Source: Desulfotignum sp. (GTDB lineage: Bacteria > Desulfobacterota > Desulfobacteria > Desulfobacterales > Desulfobacteraceae). From it: 61,865 nucleotides of DNA. Position 1 is the stretch's first letter; every line of letters begins with the position of its first letter. The stretch spans positions 1-61,865 of the forward strand of contig JAIPDL010000009.1 of the NCBI GenBank assembly GCA_021737695.1, read 5' to 3'. A model generated the notes under the pieces. It did not search any database, was not told the origin of the DNA, and saw only the letters and a program-made list of their open reading frames with translations. Below are positions 8,278 to 16,915 of the stretch, one piece after another. The position numbers and the translations under genes were made by a program.

Positions 8278-9090
8278 ATGAAACCCTGGTTCATACATCT
8301 AATCGGTTTGCTCTTTGCAGTCTGCTGCACGCAACTGTATGGCTGCACATCTCCGCCCATGGAACAAATCGTCATCAAAGGCTCCACCACCATGGCACCG
8401 ATGCTGGAAAGACTGGCAGCAGCGTATCAAAAGCCGGGTCACGACCAGATCATTATTGAGCCTACCGGCTCTCTGGCCGGGATTGCCGCACTGATTCAAA
8501 ACGATTGTGACATGGCTGCCTCATCTGTTTCTGCGCCAACAAAACTTGTTCAGGAAGCCGAAAAAAAAGGGATCTCCCTGAAAGCATTCCCCGTATGCCG
8601 GGACAGGATCGTCCCGATTGTGAATACGGCCAATCCCTTGAATCAGTTATCCATCAAAGACCTCAGACATATTTTTTCCGGAAAGATATCCTCCTGGAAA
8701 TCTTATGACATGGCCGATGCTAATATTCAAATTGTATTGAGACAGACCGCATCAGGCACCTGCAGAATGTGGGAACAACGCATCCTGAACGGTGCCTCGC
8801 CGGCACCCGGTCACATACAGGTATTCTCCAACAGCGGCGTTCTGGCGGCAGTGGCTGAAAACCGATACGCCATCGGTTATGTCAGCCAGGCGTATCTCAA
8901 TCATGAAGTCAAACCCGTGGAAATCACCGGCCATGATTCAGAAACAGCCCTGGAACGGACTCTTTTTCTGTATGTCAATCCCGATCACATGTCAAAAACG
9001 GTCAAATCGTTTCTGACCTACCTGCACAGCGGATCGGCCAGACAGATTATCACGGACAGTGGTTTTGTTCCCATCACCCATGACAATTAA
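8278..9090 (+). CDS. PstS-like periplasmic substrate-binding lipoprotein
   Basis: The 270-residue product starts MKPWFIHLIGLLFAVCCTQ and has a lipobox-like QLYGC, so it is probably an anchored lipoprotein. IKGSTTMAPMLE, PTGSLAGIAALI and SGTCRMWEQRIL correspond to the anion-binding loops of the PBP-like domain found in PstS phosphate-binding proteins. It is close to the family's usual length of about 270-300. The start at 8278 has AAGAGGT upstream, and an earlier in-frame start would bury the signal peptide. No pstCAB genes follow, so it may serve a remote transporter or act as a sensor. Phosphate is the likeliest ligand but is not shown. Confidence 0.75.
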   Translation: MKPWFIHLIGLLFAVCCTQLYGCTSPPMEQIVIKGSTTMAPMLERLAAAYQKPGHDQIIIEPTGSLAGIAALIQNDCDMAASSVSAPTKLVQEAEKKGISLKAFPVCRDRIVPIVNTANPLNQLSIKDLRHIFSGKISSWKSYDMADANIQIVLRQTASGTCRMWEQRILNGASPAPGHIQVFSNSGVLAAVAENRYAIGYVSQAYLNHEVKPVEITGHDSETALERTLFLYVNPDHMSKTVKSFLTYLHSGSARQIITDSGFVPITHDN

Positions 9091-9119
9091 ATGGCGCTGC
9101 CAGACGCAGATGCCCATAT

Positions 9120-9140
9120 AATTCCATAAAGGATGGAATT
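9120..9140. promoter_or_regulatory. Small perfect hairpin in the cbiX leader
   Basis: AATTCCAT at 9120-9127 and ATGGAATT at 9133-9140 form eight uninterrupted base pairs with the loop AAAGG. The structure ends 11 bp before the AGGAG ribosome site of the next gene. It has no following T-run, so it is not a typical terminator. It argues against an ATG at 9133, inside the stem, as the translation start. Confidence 0.35.
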
Positions 9141-9162
9141 TAAATACGAACAGGAGCGTGAT

Positions 9163-9537
9163 TTGAAAACAATAATTATAGCGGCCCATGGCAGCCGTCA
9201 GAAAGCGTCTGCCGCAGAGGTGGCAGCCCTGGCAAAAAAACTGAACGTCAAAGTTCAAGACGATGGCTCAAGTGATATTCACCAGGTGGTACATGCCTTT
9301 CTGCAGTTTTGCGATCCGTCGCTGGAAACGGTAATCCAGGCGTTGGCAGACAGCGGGGTGGACGAGATAGTCATTTTTCCGTTTTTCATTTCCGCGGGCA
9401 GCCATGTACAGACAGATATTCCCCGGGCCGTTGAAACCGCCCGGCAGAAACATCCCCATGTGCGGTTTCACATCACCCGGCACCTGGGGATCCTGGATGC
9501 GGTGGAAGATCTTATCTTAGGCGAGGTCTCCGGCTGA
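9163..9537 (+). CDS. cbiX: Sirohydrochlorin cobaltochelatase, small CbiX type
   Basis: The chosen TTG start has AGGAG 6 bp upstream and gives MKTIIIAAHGSRQ, the normal CbiX beginning. It encodes 124 residues. An ATG at 9133 is in frame but lies in a hairpin. Small (CbiXS) chelatases of about 120-140 residues work as homodimers, using two histidines that correspond here to His9 in AAHGSR and His81 in SAGSHVQTD, to insert Co2+ into sirohydrochlorin for cobalamin. Anaerobes with corrinoid methyltransferases need this pathway. The next gene starts 4 bp downstream, so the two are co-transcribed. Insertion of nickel or iron by such chelatases is also known. Confidence 0.8.
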   Translation: MKTIIIAAHGSRQKASAAEVAALAKKLNVKVQDDGSSDIHQVVHAFLQFCDPSLETVIQALADSGVDEIVIFPFFISAGSHVQTDIPRAVETARQKHPHVRFHITRHLGILDAVEDLILGEVSG

Positions 9538-9541
9538 CATC

Positions 9542-10276
9542 ATGACAAAACCGACCATCCTGATTGTTAAGACCGGGGATACGTTTGACGATCTTATCCG
9601 TTCATTCGGGGATTTTGACGACTGGATCCGGGAGGGCCTGGGCGTGGGGGAGGATCAGGTCCGGTCGGTCAATGCCCCGGCATTCGAGGTGCTGCCTGAC
9701 CCTGGCACCTTCAGCGGGGTGGTGATCGCGGGCTCCCATGCCATGGTCACCCAGAACCTGGACTGGAGCCTGAAAGTGGAAGAATGGCTGGCCCCGGTGG
9801 TGACCGCCGGGATACCTGTGCTGGGAATCTGCTACGGGCATCAGCTGCTGGCAAAGGCCATGGGCGGCAAGGTGGATTTTCATCCCAAAGGCCTGGAGAT
9901 CGGCACCGCATCCATCACCCTGACCGCCGATGCCCTGTCAGATCCCCTTTTTCAAGGGCTGCCTCCGATTTTCAACGCCCATACCTGCCATTCCCAGACC
10001 GTGCTGACCCTGCCCCCGGGGGCGGTGCATCTGGCGAAAAACGCCCATGACCCCCACCATGCCTTCCGACTGGGCCGCGCTGCCTGGGGGGTGCAGTTTC
10101 ACCCGGAATACACCCATGCCATCATGGCCGGGTATATCCGCAACATGTCGCCGTTGCTCCAGGCCCTCGGGCGTGATCCTGCACAAATACAGCAAAAGGT
10201 GACGGATTCACCCGAAGCGGCTCAAATGCTGACCCGGTTTGCCGCCCTGTGCTGCCATAACCAAATCGAGCATTGA
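9542..10276 (+). CDS. Class I glutamine amidotransferase (GMP-synthase-like domain)
   Basis: This is a stand-alone 244-residue GATase1 domain. The nucleophile is Cys98 in VLGICYGHQLL, and the catalytic His187-x-Glu189 lies in VQFHPEYTH. The amidotransferase part of GuaA shows the same order, but the ATP-pyrophosphatase part needed to make GMP is absent. Proteins of this type release ammonia from glutamine for an unknown acceptor or hydrolyse gamma-glutamyl compounds. The gene follows cbiX after 4 bp. The coupling might hint at cobalamin side-chain amidation, but CobB/CobQ have different architectures, so this is only contextual. Confidence 0.78.
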   Translation: MTKPTILIVKTGDTFDDLIRSFGDFDDWIREGLGVGEDQVRSVNAPAFEVLPDPGTFSGVVIAGSHAMVTQNLDWSLKVEEWLAPVVTAGIPVLGICYGHQLLAKAMGGKVDFHPKGLEIGTASITLTADALSDPLFQGLPPIFNAHTCHSQTVLTLPPGAVHLAKNAHDPHHAFRLGRAAWGVQFHPEYTHAIMAGYIRNMSPLLQALGRDPAQIQQKVTDSPEAAQMLTRFAALCCHNQIEH

Positions 10277-10291
10277 CACGATAGAAACCGG

Positions 10292-11002
10292 TTACATTTT
10301 TTTGTTTTTGAAAAAATCCCTGACAAAGGCGATGTGGGTGTTCATGGCATCGTATGCGTTGTCCGGGTCCCGGGAGGTGATGGCATCCAGGATGGCCCGG
10401 TGCTGGGTCAGAATCTTTTGAATATTTTCAGGATCCTCGTACAGGCTGGTGAGATTTTCCCGGATCCCATGGAACAGATAATCGTAGAAATTGCGCATAA
10501 TCAGAATGTGCAGCGGATTTTTTGCGGCATAGGCAATGGCCATGTGAAATCCGGTGTCGGCTTCTGTTCCCAGGCGGCCGGAAGTCACTTCCTGCTGCAT
10601 CTCATCAATACTTTGCTGCATGGCTGTGATGTCGGTTTCATCGGCCCGCTGGGCCGCCAGGGCGGCAGCATTGCATTCCAACCCCAGCCGCACCTCCAAA
10701 AGATCCACCAGGGAGGCGGACTGGGATTCCATGGCTTTTGCCAGAGGATTTTCCTCTACCGCCTCCATGGGTTTGACAAAGGTGCCCTGACCCTGCTTCT
10801 GGGTGATCAGACCCATGGTAACCAGGCGCTGGATCGCATCCCGGATAGTGGTGCGGGACACATTCATGGCCTGGGCCAGCTCCCTTTCCGTCATCAACTT
10901 TTCACCGGGTTTGAGCGTGCCTCTGTAAATGAGTTCCCGGATCTGATCAAACACCTGATCAGAAATGCGCTTGGGTTTTATGGGTTTGATGGGTACGGTC
11001 AT
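10292..11002 (-). CDS. FadR/GntR-family regulator of the hydroxy-acid locus
   Basis: The protein has an N-terminal winged helix (RISDQVFDQIRELIYRGTLK, TERELAQAMNVSRTTIRDAI, GLITQKQGQGTFV) and an all-helical FCD effector domain with the AALAAQRA, FHMAIAYA and QHRAILDAI helices. FCD regulators such as LldR, GlcC and PdhR sense organic acids and bind TGGTnnnACCA sites. Two exact sites and one near match lie in the glcD/dctP control region. Start choice is uncertain: ATG at 11002 (MTVPIKPIKPKRIS) is favoured, while ATG at 11017 and TTG at 11050 are also in frame and none has a good ribosome site. It is the last gene of the leftward glcD unit. A lactate- or glycolate-responsive repressor is my inference. 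Confidence 0.8.
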   Translation of the reverse strand: MTVPIKPIKPKRISDQVFDQIRELIYRGTLKPGEKLMTERELAQAMNVSRTTIRDAIQRLVTMGLITQKQGQGTFVKPMEAVEENPLAKAMESQSASLVDLLEVRLGLECNAAALAAQRADETDITAMQQSIDEMQQEVTSGRLGTEADTGFHMAIAYAAKNPLHILIMRNFYDYLFHGIRENLTSLYEDPENIQKILTQHRAILDAITSRDPDNAYDAMNTHIAFVRDFFKNKKM

Positions 11003-11135
11003 AATCCTTTGCTGCATGCTGTTTTTTTGCTTTATATGTTCAAGATTCAAACCATGGATTATCCATTATTCCATATGGTTTATCAAGAGATTTTTAATCA
11101 AAGCCCTGAATCCGCCAGCGCCAAAAGTTAAATGC

Positions 11136-11972
11136 CTAATAGGTCAGGACCATACCGCCGTCAAACAGCAGATCCCCGCCCACCAGATAGTTTGAAAACC
11201 GGGAGAATCCGAATACAAACAGATTGGCCACTTCCGCCGGAGACATCATTTCCTTGACCCGGGAAGCCCCCATCATCACATCCGTGACCACCTGTTCCGG
11301 CGTGATGCCCCGCTGTTTCGCCTGGTCCGACACCTGGTTGAGGGCCAGGGGGGTTTTGACAAACCCGGAACTGATGGTGAAAGAACGAATCCGGCCTTCG
11401 CCCTCGGCGGAAATGGACTGACTCAACGCCCTGAGCCCGAACTTGGTGATGTTGTAGACCGGCTTGTTTTTGGTGCAGATGTGGGCGTGTACCGAGGCCA
11501 TGTTGGCAATGGCACCGGCCCCGGCCTGCTTCATATAAGGAATCACCAGCTGGGACAAAAAAAACGGGGCCCTGAGCATGAGTGTCTGCATCAGATCATA
11601 GGTTTCCATGGGGAAATTTTCCACGGCATCAATGTGCTGGATTCCCGCGATATTGGCCAGGTAACGGATCTGCCCCAGACCGGCCGCCTTTTCCACGGCA
11701 GCTTTCACCTGTGCATCATCCGTGAGATCAGTTTTTATGAATGTAAAAGCATTTCCGCCTAAGGCCCGGGCCATGTCCCCGGTTTTTTCCCCTTCTGTCC
11801 CATTGATATCCAGTCCTGCTACGGTCAGCCCGTTAACGGCCGCAGCAATGGTCACGGCCCGGCCGATACCCGTGCCGCACCCGGTGACGATGCACACGTT
11901 ATCTTTGCAGAAATCGTCATCATCCAGTATCAGCACATCTTTTCGGGTGATCTCTGGTTCCTTGATTTCCAT
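11136..11972 (-). CDS. Short-chain dehydrogenase, 3-hydroxybutyrate-dehydrogenase-like
   Basis: This 278-residue SDR has the NAD(P)-binding TGCGTGIG motif near residue 31, NIAG near 107, and a catalytic Ser...Tyr-x3-Lys set (ASVHAH, YNITK). The segment TPLALNQVSDQAKQRGI resembles the substrate lid of D-3-hydroxybutyrate dehydrogenases, which interconvert 3-hydroxybutyrate and acetoacetate. An N-terminal extension of about 25 residues precedes the Rossmann fold. It lies between glcF and the FadR-type regulator in one direction, so it is probably induced with them. It may act on another hydroxy acid imported by the TRAP system. Assignment to the SDR family is firm, the substrate is not. Confidence 0.8.
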   Translation of the reverse strand: MEIKEPEITRKDVLILDDDDFCKDNVCIVTGCGTGIGRAVTIAAAVNGLTVAGLDINGTEGEKTGDMARALGGNAFTFIKTDLTDDAQVKAAVEKAAGLGQIRYLANIAGIQHIDAVENFPMETYDLMQTLMLRAPFFLSQLVIPYMKQAGAGAIANMASVHAHICTKNKPVYNITKFGLRALSQSISAEGEGRIRSFTISSGFVKTPLALNQVSDQAKQRGITPEQVVTDVMMGASRVKEMMSPAEVANLFVFGFSRFSNYLVGGDLLFDGGMVLTY

Positions 11973-12000
11973 GTTGTTCTCCTTTCAGGTTGATGGATTT

Positions 12001-13311
12001 TTAAGGGGTGTGTGTTTCAAGGCTTTTTGCGTACAGCTCCATGGGGTGCCGGACCCGGATGGGGGAGCCGGCTTTTCCCAGCATATCGGATATCTGCATC
12101 ATACAGGCCGGGCACCCCGTGGACACGGTGGTACAGCCCGTGGCTTCGATATTGTGCTCTTTAAGAATACCAATGGCACTGGACAGGTCATAGTGGTAAA
12201 CATTGAAACTGCCGCCCATGCCGCAGCACTTGTCTGATCCGGCCATCTCCGCAAGCCGGCACCCTGCGGCCCGGATCACCTGCCGGGGCTGGTCTGCCAC
12301 ACCCAGGGATTTTTTCAGATGGCAGGGGTCATGGTAGGTCACGATCTCTTTTTCTGCGTCTTCCAAATTGGTTTCAATCGGCTCGATGCCCACCTGATCC
12401 ACCAGAAACTGGTTGATATCCATGGTTTTTTCCGACAGGGCTGTCAATTTTTTCTGCATGCCCGGAGACGGATTTTTGTAAACCGAAGGCCATAATTTTT
12501 TAATGGTGGAGGTACAGGTGGCACAGGCCGTCACCAGAACATCAAAGTCATATTTTTCAAACAACGCCAGATTGTGGTCCACCAGCCGGGTGAAGCTGTC
12601 CCGGTCTCCGGATGCCAGGGACGGGATCCCGCAGCACCCCTGGCCGGGAGGGATCACCACCCCCACATTGTGATGGGAGAGTACCTTTAACGAGGCATGG
12701 GCCACACCGGGAAAAATTTTGTCGATCAGGCATCCGGTAAAAATCGCAACCCGGGGTCCGGAACCGGTTGTTATCAAGCCTTTTTCGGGCAGGATTTTGT
12801 GAAACGGGGAGGCACTCAAGGGCATGAAGTGCCGGTGGGATAGTAGCGGCGAGACCAGGCGGGCGCAGGAAGTCCCCTGGGCATTGGCATCGGGTTTAGC
12901 GAAAAGGCCCTGGAACCGGCCGGCCCAGTCCACCAGGGCATCGAACCGTCCCGGGTGGGCCAAAAGTTGCCTGAAGATCAGTTTTTTGGCCGGGGACAGG
13001 CCTTTGTATTCCGCCAGAATGGCCCGGGCCTTGATGAATATCTCCACCACATTGACCCCGGACGGGCAGTTGGCTGCACACGATCCGCACAAAAGGCACC
13101 GGTTCAGCCGCTCGTTCACCCCGTCCGGGTCGGTGAACATATTTTCCATAAGCCCCGTGAGCAGGGCCAGCTTACCCCTTGCCACATCCGCTTCTTTCCG
13201 TGTCTGTTCGAACAATGGACAGACCGACTGACACATGCCGCATCGAATGCAGGTAACCAGCTGGTCTTCCAGTTCTTTTACCAGGTTTGCAAGTTCTTTC
13301 ATGTCCGCCAT
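12001..13311 (-). CDS. glcF: Glycolate/lactate oxidase Fe-S subunit (GlcF type)
   Basis: The 436-residue protein starts with two ferredoxin-type cluster motifs (CIRCGMCQSVCPLF near residue 18 and CLLCGSCAANCPSG near 72), followed by two cysteine-rich CCG domains (GQGCCGIPSLASGD and KCCGMGGSFNVYHY). Such subunits pass electrons from an FAD-linked 2-hydroxy-acid dehydrogenase to the quinone pool or other carriers at the membrane. It begins 6 bp after the stop of the glcD-type gene and is plainly in the same unit. D-lactate dehydrogenase complexes of sulfate reducers have the same two-gene form, so D-lactate is as likely as glycolate. Confidence 0.88.
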   Translation of the reverse strand: MADMKELANLVKELEDQLVTCIRCGMCQSVCPLFEQTRKEADVARGKLALLTGLMENMFTDPDGVNERLNRCLLCGSCAANCPSGVNVVEIFIKARAILAEYKGLSPAKKLIFRQLLAHPGRFDALVDWAGRFQGLFAKPDANAQGTSCARLVSPLLSHRHFMPLSASPFHKILPEKGLITTGSGPRVAIFTGCLIDKIFPGVAHASLKVLSHHNVGVVIPPGQGCCGIPSLASGDRDSFTRLVDHNLALFEKYDFDVLVTACATCTSTIKKLWPSVYKNPSPGMQKKLTALSEKTMDINQFLVDQVGIEPIETNLEDAEKEIVTYHDPCHLKKSLGVADQPRQVIRAAGCRLAEMAGSDKCCGMGGSFNVYHYDLSSAIGILKEHNIEATGCTTVSTGCPACMMQISDMLGKAGSPIRVRHPMELYAKSLETHTP

Positions 13312-13317
13312 TATAAA

Positions 13318-14700
13318 TTATACTCCGGTAATTTTACCAGGATTTAAAATGTTGTTCGGATCCAGGGCCGCCCGAAGTTGTCGGGAAAACAAGATGGATG
13401 AATATCCGGCTTCCTTTTCCAGAAACGGGGCCTTGGCAATGCCCGTGCCGTGCTCACCGGACAATGTCCCGCCCATGGAAAGGGCCACATCGAAAATCTC
13501 TTCAATGGCCTGTTCCACCCGAAGGAACTCTTCCTTGTTTCTACGGTCCGTGAGAATGGTGGGATGCAGGTTCCCGTCTCCGGCATGGCCGAAGGTGCCG
13601 ATATCGATGCGGTATTTTTGGCCGATCCTTTGAAGGGCCCGCACCATGTCCGGGATCCGGCTTCTGGGCACCGTGGCATCTTCCAGCACCAGGGTGGGCT
13701 TGAGCTGGGCCAGAGCGGACAGGGCCGCCCGCCGGGCCGCCCAGATTTTATCCCGCTGGGCATCATCTTTGGCCTGGTCAATGGTCCGTGCTCCCATTTT
13801 CAGGCACAACGCCTTGACCTGTGCCGCTTCTTCCGCCACCACGGCCGGGTGCCCGTCCACCTCGATGAGTAGCAGGGCTGCCGCATCCGTGGGAAGTCCC
13901 GCCTTTGAAAAATCCTCCACGGCCCGGATGGTAAAATTGTCCAGAATTTCCAGGGTAGCCGGCACAATACGCGCGGAAATGATGCCGGCCACGGTTTCCG
14001 AAGCCTGTTCAATGGTGTCATACACCGCCACCATGGCCTGCCTGGCTTTCGGGGCCGGGATGAGCTTGAGAATCACCTGATCCAGAATCCCTAATGTTCC
14101 TTCCGATCCCACCATCAGGCCGGTGATGTTATACCCCGTGGCGCATTTCACGGTCTTGGATCCGGTTTTGATGTAATTTCCCTGGCTGTCGAAAAACCGC
14201 AGGCCCATGACATAATCCTTGGTGACCCCGTATTTGAGCCCTCTCAGGCCCCCGGCATTTTCCGCCACATTGCCGCCAATGGTGGACACGGCCATTGATC
14301 CCGGATCCGGGGGATAGAACAATCCCCGCTTTTCCACTTCCGCCGCCAGGGCGGCTGTCACCACGCCGGGTTCCACCACGGCATACATGTCTGCTTCGTT
14401 GATTTCAATGATTTTATTCATCCGGCCGGTGAGGATCACAATACCCGAAGCATAGGGAATGGTACCGCCGGACAGATTGGTACCCGATCCTCTCACCGTG
14501 ATGGGAATATGATTTTCCGCGCACAGGGCGATGATGTCACCCACCTGGTCTTTTGTTTCAGGTATCACGGCAGCCGCAGGCATCACCGGATCCAGTACAG
14601 CGGCATCATAGGAATAGGTGAGCATGTCCTCTTTCTGGGTCAGCAGATGCGGGGGCCCCACAATTTTCTTTAGCTCCTCAAGGATTGATTTCTGGATCAT
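13318..14700 (-). CDS. glcD: FAD-linked 2-hydroxy-acid dehydrogenase (GlcD/D-lactate type)
   Basis: This is a 460-residue protein of the PCMH-type flavin fold. The FAD-binding part has TVRGSGTNLSGGTIPYASG and GGNVAENAGGLRGLKYG, and the C-terminal cap has FGHAGDGNLHPT and LSGEHGTGIAK. Enzymes of this family oxidise D-lactate or glycolate to the 2-oxo acid. ATG at 14700 is chosen because GAGAGG lies 5 bp before it; a GTG six bases upstream is also in frame. It is the first gene of the leftward unit with glcF, an SDR and a FadR-type regulator, and it starts 19 bp from a TGGTAATACCA operator. Confidence 0.88.
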   Translation of the reverse strand: MIQKSILEELKKIVGPPHLLTQKEDMLTYSYDAAVLDPVMPAAAVIPETKDQVGDIIALCAENHIPITVRGSGTNLSGGTIPYASGIVILTGRMNKIIEINEADMYAVVEPGVVTAALAAEVEKRGLFYPPDPGSMAVSTIGGNVAENAGGLRGLKYGVTKDYVMGLRFFDSQGNYIKTGSKTVKCATGYNITGLMVGSEGTLGILDQVILKLIPAPKARQAMVAVYDTIEQASETVAGIISARIVPATLEILDNFTIRAVEDFSKAGLPTDAAALLLIEVDGHPAVVAEEAAQVKALCLKMGARTIDQAKDDAQRDKIWAARRAALSALAQLKPTLVLEDATVPRSRIPDMVRALQRIGQKYRIDIGTFGHAGDGNLHPTILTDRRNKEEFLRVEQAIEEIFDVALSMGGTLSGEHGTGIAKAPFLEKEAGYSSILFSRQLRAALDPNNILNPGKITGV

Positions 14701-14718
14701 CAGCACCTCTCAATTTAA

Positions 14719-14762
14719 TGGTAATACCAATTCAATATTCCGTATATTTTCGGAGTTGTCAA
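14719..14762 (-). promoter_or_regulatory. Promoter and operator of the leftward glcD unit
   Basis: Read leftward, TTGACA (14762-14757) and AATATT (14739-14734) are separated by 17 bp. The perfect TGGTATTACCA (14729-14719) follows at about the transcription start. TGGTnnnACCA is the established operator form for FCD-type GntR regulators such as LldR and PdhR. A bound protein here would block the polymerase, so repression is the expected mode. Confidence 0.6.
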
Positions 14763-14774
14763 CTGATTATTTTA

Positions 14775-14785
14775 TGGTACTACCT
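14775..14785. promoter_or_regulatory. Imperfect third operator between the divergent units
   Basis: TGGTACTACCT matches TGGTnnnACCA at all positions but the last. It lies 13 bp upstream of the leftward -35 hexamer. It shares the central ACT with the site at 14941. It could be a low-affinity site that permits looping between the two promoter-proximal operators. The rest of the 14701-15108 gap is AT-rich (14820-14910) and holds no gene. Confidence 0.4.
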
Positions 14786-14909
14786 TTGTTTTCTGATAGT
14801 TCAGCCAAATATAAACACGGAAAATAAAAACATAACTATTTGTATTATTTAATAATATGTCCCATATAACAAACCTTCCAGAAAAAAACAAATAAATTTT
14901 ATTTTTTTC

Positions 14910-14951
14910 TTGACAAAGAAGGGCAGATGGATTTTAGTATTGGTACTACCA
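14910..14951 (+). promoter_or_regulatory. Promoter and operator of the rightward TRAP-lut unit
   Basis: TTGACA at 14910-14915 is followed at a spacing of 18-19 bp by a -10-like TTAGTAT ending at 14940. The exact operator TGGTACTACCA at 14941-14951, flanked to give TTGGTACTACCAA, starts right after it. An A/T tract at 14885-14909 could act as an UP element. The arrangement mirrors the leftward promoter, so one regulator could switch both units. The dctP start is 158 bp downstream, leaving a long leader with a good ribosome site (GGAGG). Confidence 0.6.
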
Positions 14952-15108
14952 AGACAATACATGGTACGAATAATCCTGAAATATGAATTTGGACTTGCCG
15001 GAATACCCATCAGGTAAAGACCAGTCCGGGAAAGGAGGAAGATCCATCACAGGAATTATCTGAAGTCAGTCGTGTGAATAAATCATCTTTTAAAGGACGG
15101 AGGAACGC

Positions 15109-16257
15109 ATGAAAAAAGCATTAAGTATCGTGATTACCCTTATGGTGGCGGTTGTCTTTATCTGCGGCACAGCCCATGCCAAACGAGAAAAATTCGGGGA
15201 AGACCCCCGGGCAAAAGAAGCAAAACGGATATCATTCAAGACATCGGATGAAACAATCCGCTGGAAAATGGTCATGCCCTGGTCCAAAGGGCTTTTGTTC
15301 TATGACATTGCATCCCATTTTGCCGACAGTGTCCGACTGGCCTCTGCCGGACGTCTGAATATCAAACCGTTTTCCGCCGGAGAGCTGGTACCTGCCATGC
15401 AGAGTTTTGATGCCGTAAGCACGGGCGCAGCTGAAGTGGGTCATGACTGGCCCGGTTACTGGAAAGGCAAAAATGAAGCCTTTGTCGCCCTGGCATCCGT
15501 TCCTTTTGGCCTGGATGCAGAATTGTACAACATCTGGCTCTATGAAAGAGGCGGTGTGGAAATGATGCAGGAAATCTATGGCCAGTTCAATCTGTTTGCC
15601 CTTCCCGGCGGCCAGTGCGGCCAGGAAATGGGGCTTTCCTCCAATAAAAGAGCCACCAGTATGGCAGATTTCAAAGGCATGAGAATCCGTACGCCGGGCT
15701 GGTTCATGGATATCATGAACAACCTGGGCGCATCCGTGTCTCCCCTTCCCGGCGGCGAAGTCTACCTGGCCCTGGAGCGGGGCGTGATCGATGCAGCGGA
15801 GTTCTCCTCTCCGGCCATCAACTATCCCATGGGATTCGATGATGTCACCAAGTACGTGATTCAGCCGGGTGTTCACCAGCCCGGTATCCAGTGTGCCCTG
15901 TTTTTCAACAAAGATGCCTATGAAAAGCTGCCCGAAGACTTGAAATGGATCATTGACATTGCTGCCAAGGAAACCCAGCTGTGGAGTTACAACTGGATCA
16001 ACAATCTGAATGCCAAAGCCATCAAGCTGTTCAAGGAAAAAGTGGAGTTTGTCCACATGGATAAAGAAACCCTGATCGAGTTCCGGAAAACCACCAAAGA
16101 GTATATGGACTCTATCAAGGCAAAATTCCCGGATGCCAAGAAAATTCTGGATTCCCAGGACCAGCTGATCGAAGATTATGCTGACTGGCGCAAAGAGCGC
16201 GGTGGTGCTACTCCCTGGCCTTATGAAACCTATATCAGCGGCCAGATCCATGAATAA
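15109..16257 (+). CDS. dctP: TRAP transporter solute-binding protein
   Basis: The 382-residue protein has a cleavable signal peptide (MKKALSIVITLMVAVVFICG, cut near AHA at residue 24) and a DctP-family periplasmic body. WKMVMPWSKGLLFYDIASHF starts the mature fold, SAGELVPAMQSFDAVSTGA is the family core, and ADFKGMRIRTPGW contains the arginine that normally binds the ligand carboxylate. The sequence resembles the subgroup that includes the 2-oxo-acid and lactate binders. The ribosome site GGAGG sits 6 bp before the ATG. It is the first gene of a unit that ends with lactate-utilisation genes, so lactate or a related hydroxy acid is the probable cargo. Confidence 0.88.
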   Translation: MKKALSIVITLMVAVVFICGTAHAKREKFGEDPRAKEAKRISFKTSDETIRWKMVMPWSKGLLFYDIASHFADSVRLASAGRLNIKPFSAGELVPAMQSFDAVSTGAAEVGHDWPGYWKGKNEAFVALASVPFGLDAELYNIWLYERGGVEMMQEIYGQFNLFALPGGQCGQEMGLSSNKRATSMADFKGMRIRTPGWFMDIMNNLGASVSPLPGGEVYLALERGVIDAAEFSSPAINYPMGFDDVTKYVIQPGVHQPGIQCALFFNKDAYEKLPEDLKWIIDIAAKETQLWSYNWINNLNAKAIKLFKEKVEFVHMDKETLIEFRKTTKEYMDSIKAKFPDAKKILDSQDQLIEDYADWRKERGGATPWPYETYISGQIHE

Positions 16258-16305
16258 GCTGAATCTGTTTTTTGAGTTGATGTAAAAACTTAAAACATTA
16301 GGAAA

Positions 16306-16371
16306 GTCCGGCAGTCCCGTCATTTAACCATTCCGATATAACCCAGGCTGCCGGACCTTAACTGTTTTTTT
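16306..16371 (+). terminator. Intra-operon hairpin with T-run between dctP and dctQ
   Basis: GTCCGGCAG (16306-16314) pairs perfectly with CTGCCGGAC (16348-16356) around a 33-nt loop, and seven T residues follow at 16365-16371. It lies in the 142-bp gap between dctP and dctQ. Such structures let the binding protein be made in excess of the membrane subunits, either by partial termination or by stabilising the upstream message. Confidence 0.6.
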
Positions 16372-16399
16372 GATTCATTTTCAGTAAAAGGAAACCAAC

Positions 16400-16915
16400 A
16401 TGTTGGAATCGTTAGCAAACAACCTGGAAAAAATCATCCGCAAGCAGGGGGATATCACCTCGTTTCTTGTATATCCGCTGCTGATCATCGTGGTATATGA
16501 GGTGTTCATGCGGTATGTATTAAATGCACCTACCACCTGGGGATTTGAGGCCACCACATTTTTATACGGACTGCACTACATGTTCGGGTTCTCCTATGCA
16601 GATGTCCATGGTGCCCATGTAAAGGTGGATATTTTCAGCTCCCTGGCCTCGGAAAAAGTGCAGGCGATTCTCAGCATTATCACCAATCTGGTCTTTTTTA
16701 TGCCGGTGACCACCTGCCTGACCCTGTGGGGGATTAAATACGCATATAACTCCACCCTGAATCTTGAGGTGAATTCCACTTCCTGGGCACCGCCCATATG
16801 GCCGCTCAAGATATTGATGGCCGTGTGCCTGGCATTTTTACTGCTCCAGGGCATCGCCAATCTGTTAAAGGATATCAACTCACTCAAACAACAAGGAAGA
16901 AAGGTTAACCCATGA
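16400..16915 (+). CDS. dctQ: TRAP transporter small permease
   Basis: The 171-residue membrane protein has four hydrophobic helices (about 20-40, 52-72, 88-110, 132-152), the DctQ layout. Typical segments are YEVFMRYVLNAPTTWGFE in the first helix-loop and DVHGAHVKVDIF in the second. DctQ forms the membrane complex with DctM in Na+-driven TRAP importers. The stop overlaps the dctM start by 4 bp (ATGA), indicating coupled translation. AAAGGAAA precedes the start. Confidence 0.88.
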   Translation: MLESLANNLEKIIRKQGDITSFLVYPLLIIVVYEVFMRYVLNAPTTWGFEATTFLYGLHYMFGFSYADVHGAHVKVDIFSSLASEKVQAILSIITNLVFFMPVTTCLTLWGIKYAYNSTLNLEVNSTSWAPPIWPLKILMAVCLAFLLLQGIANLLKDINSLKQQGRKVNP

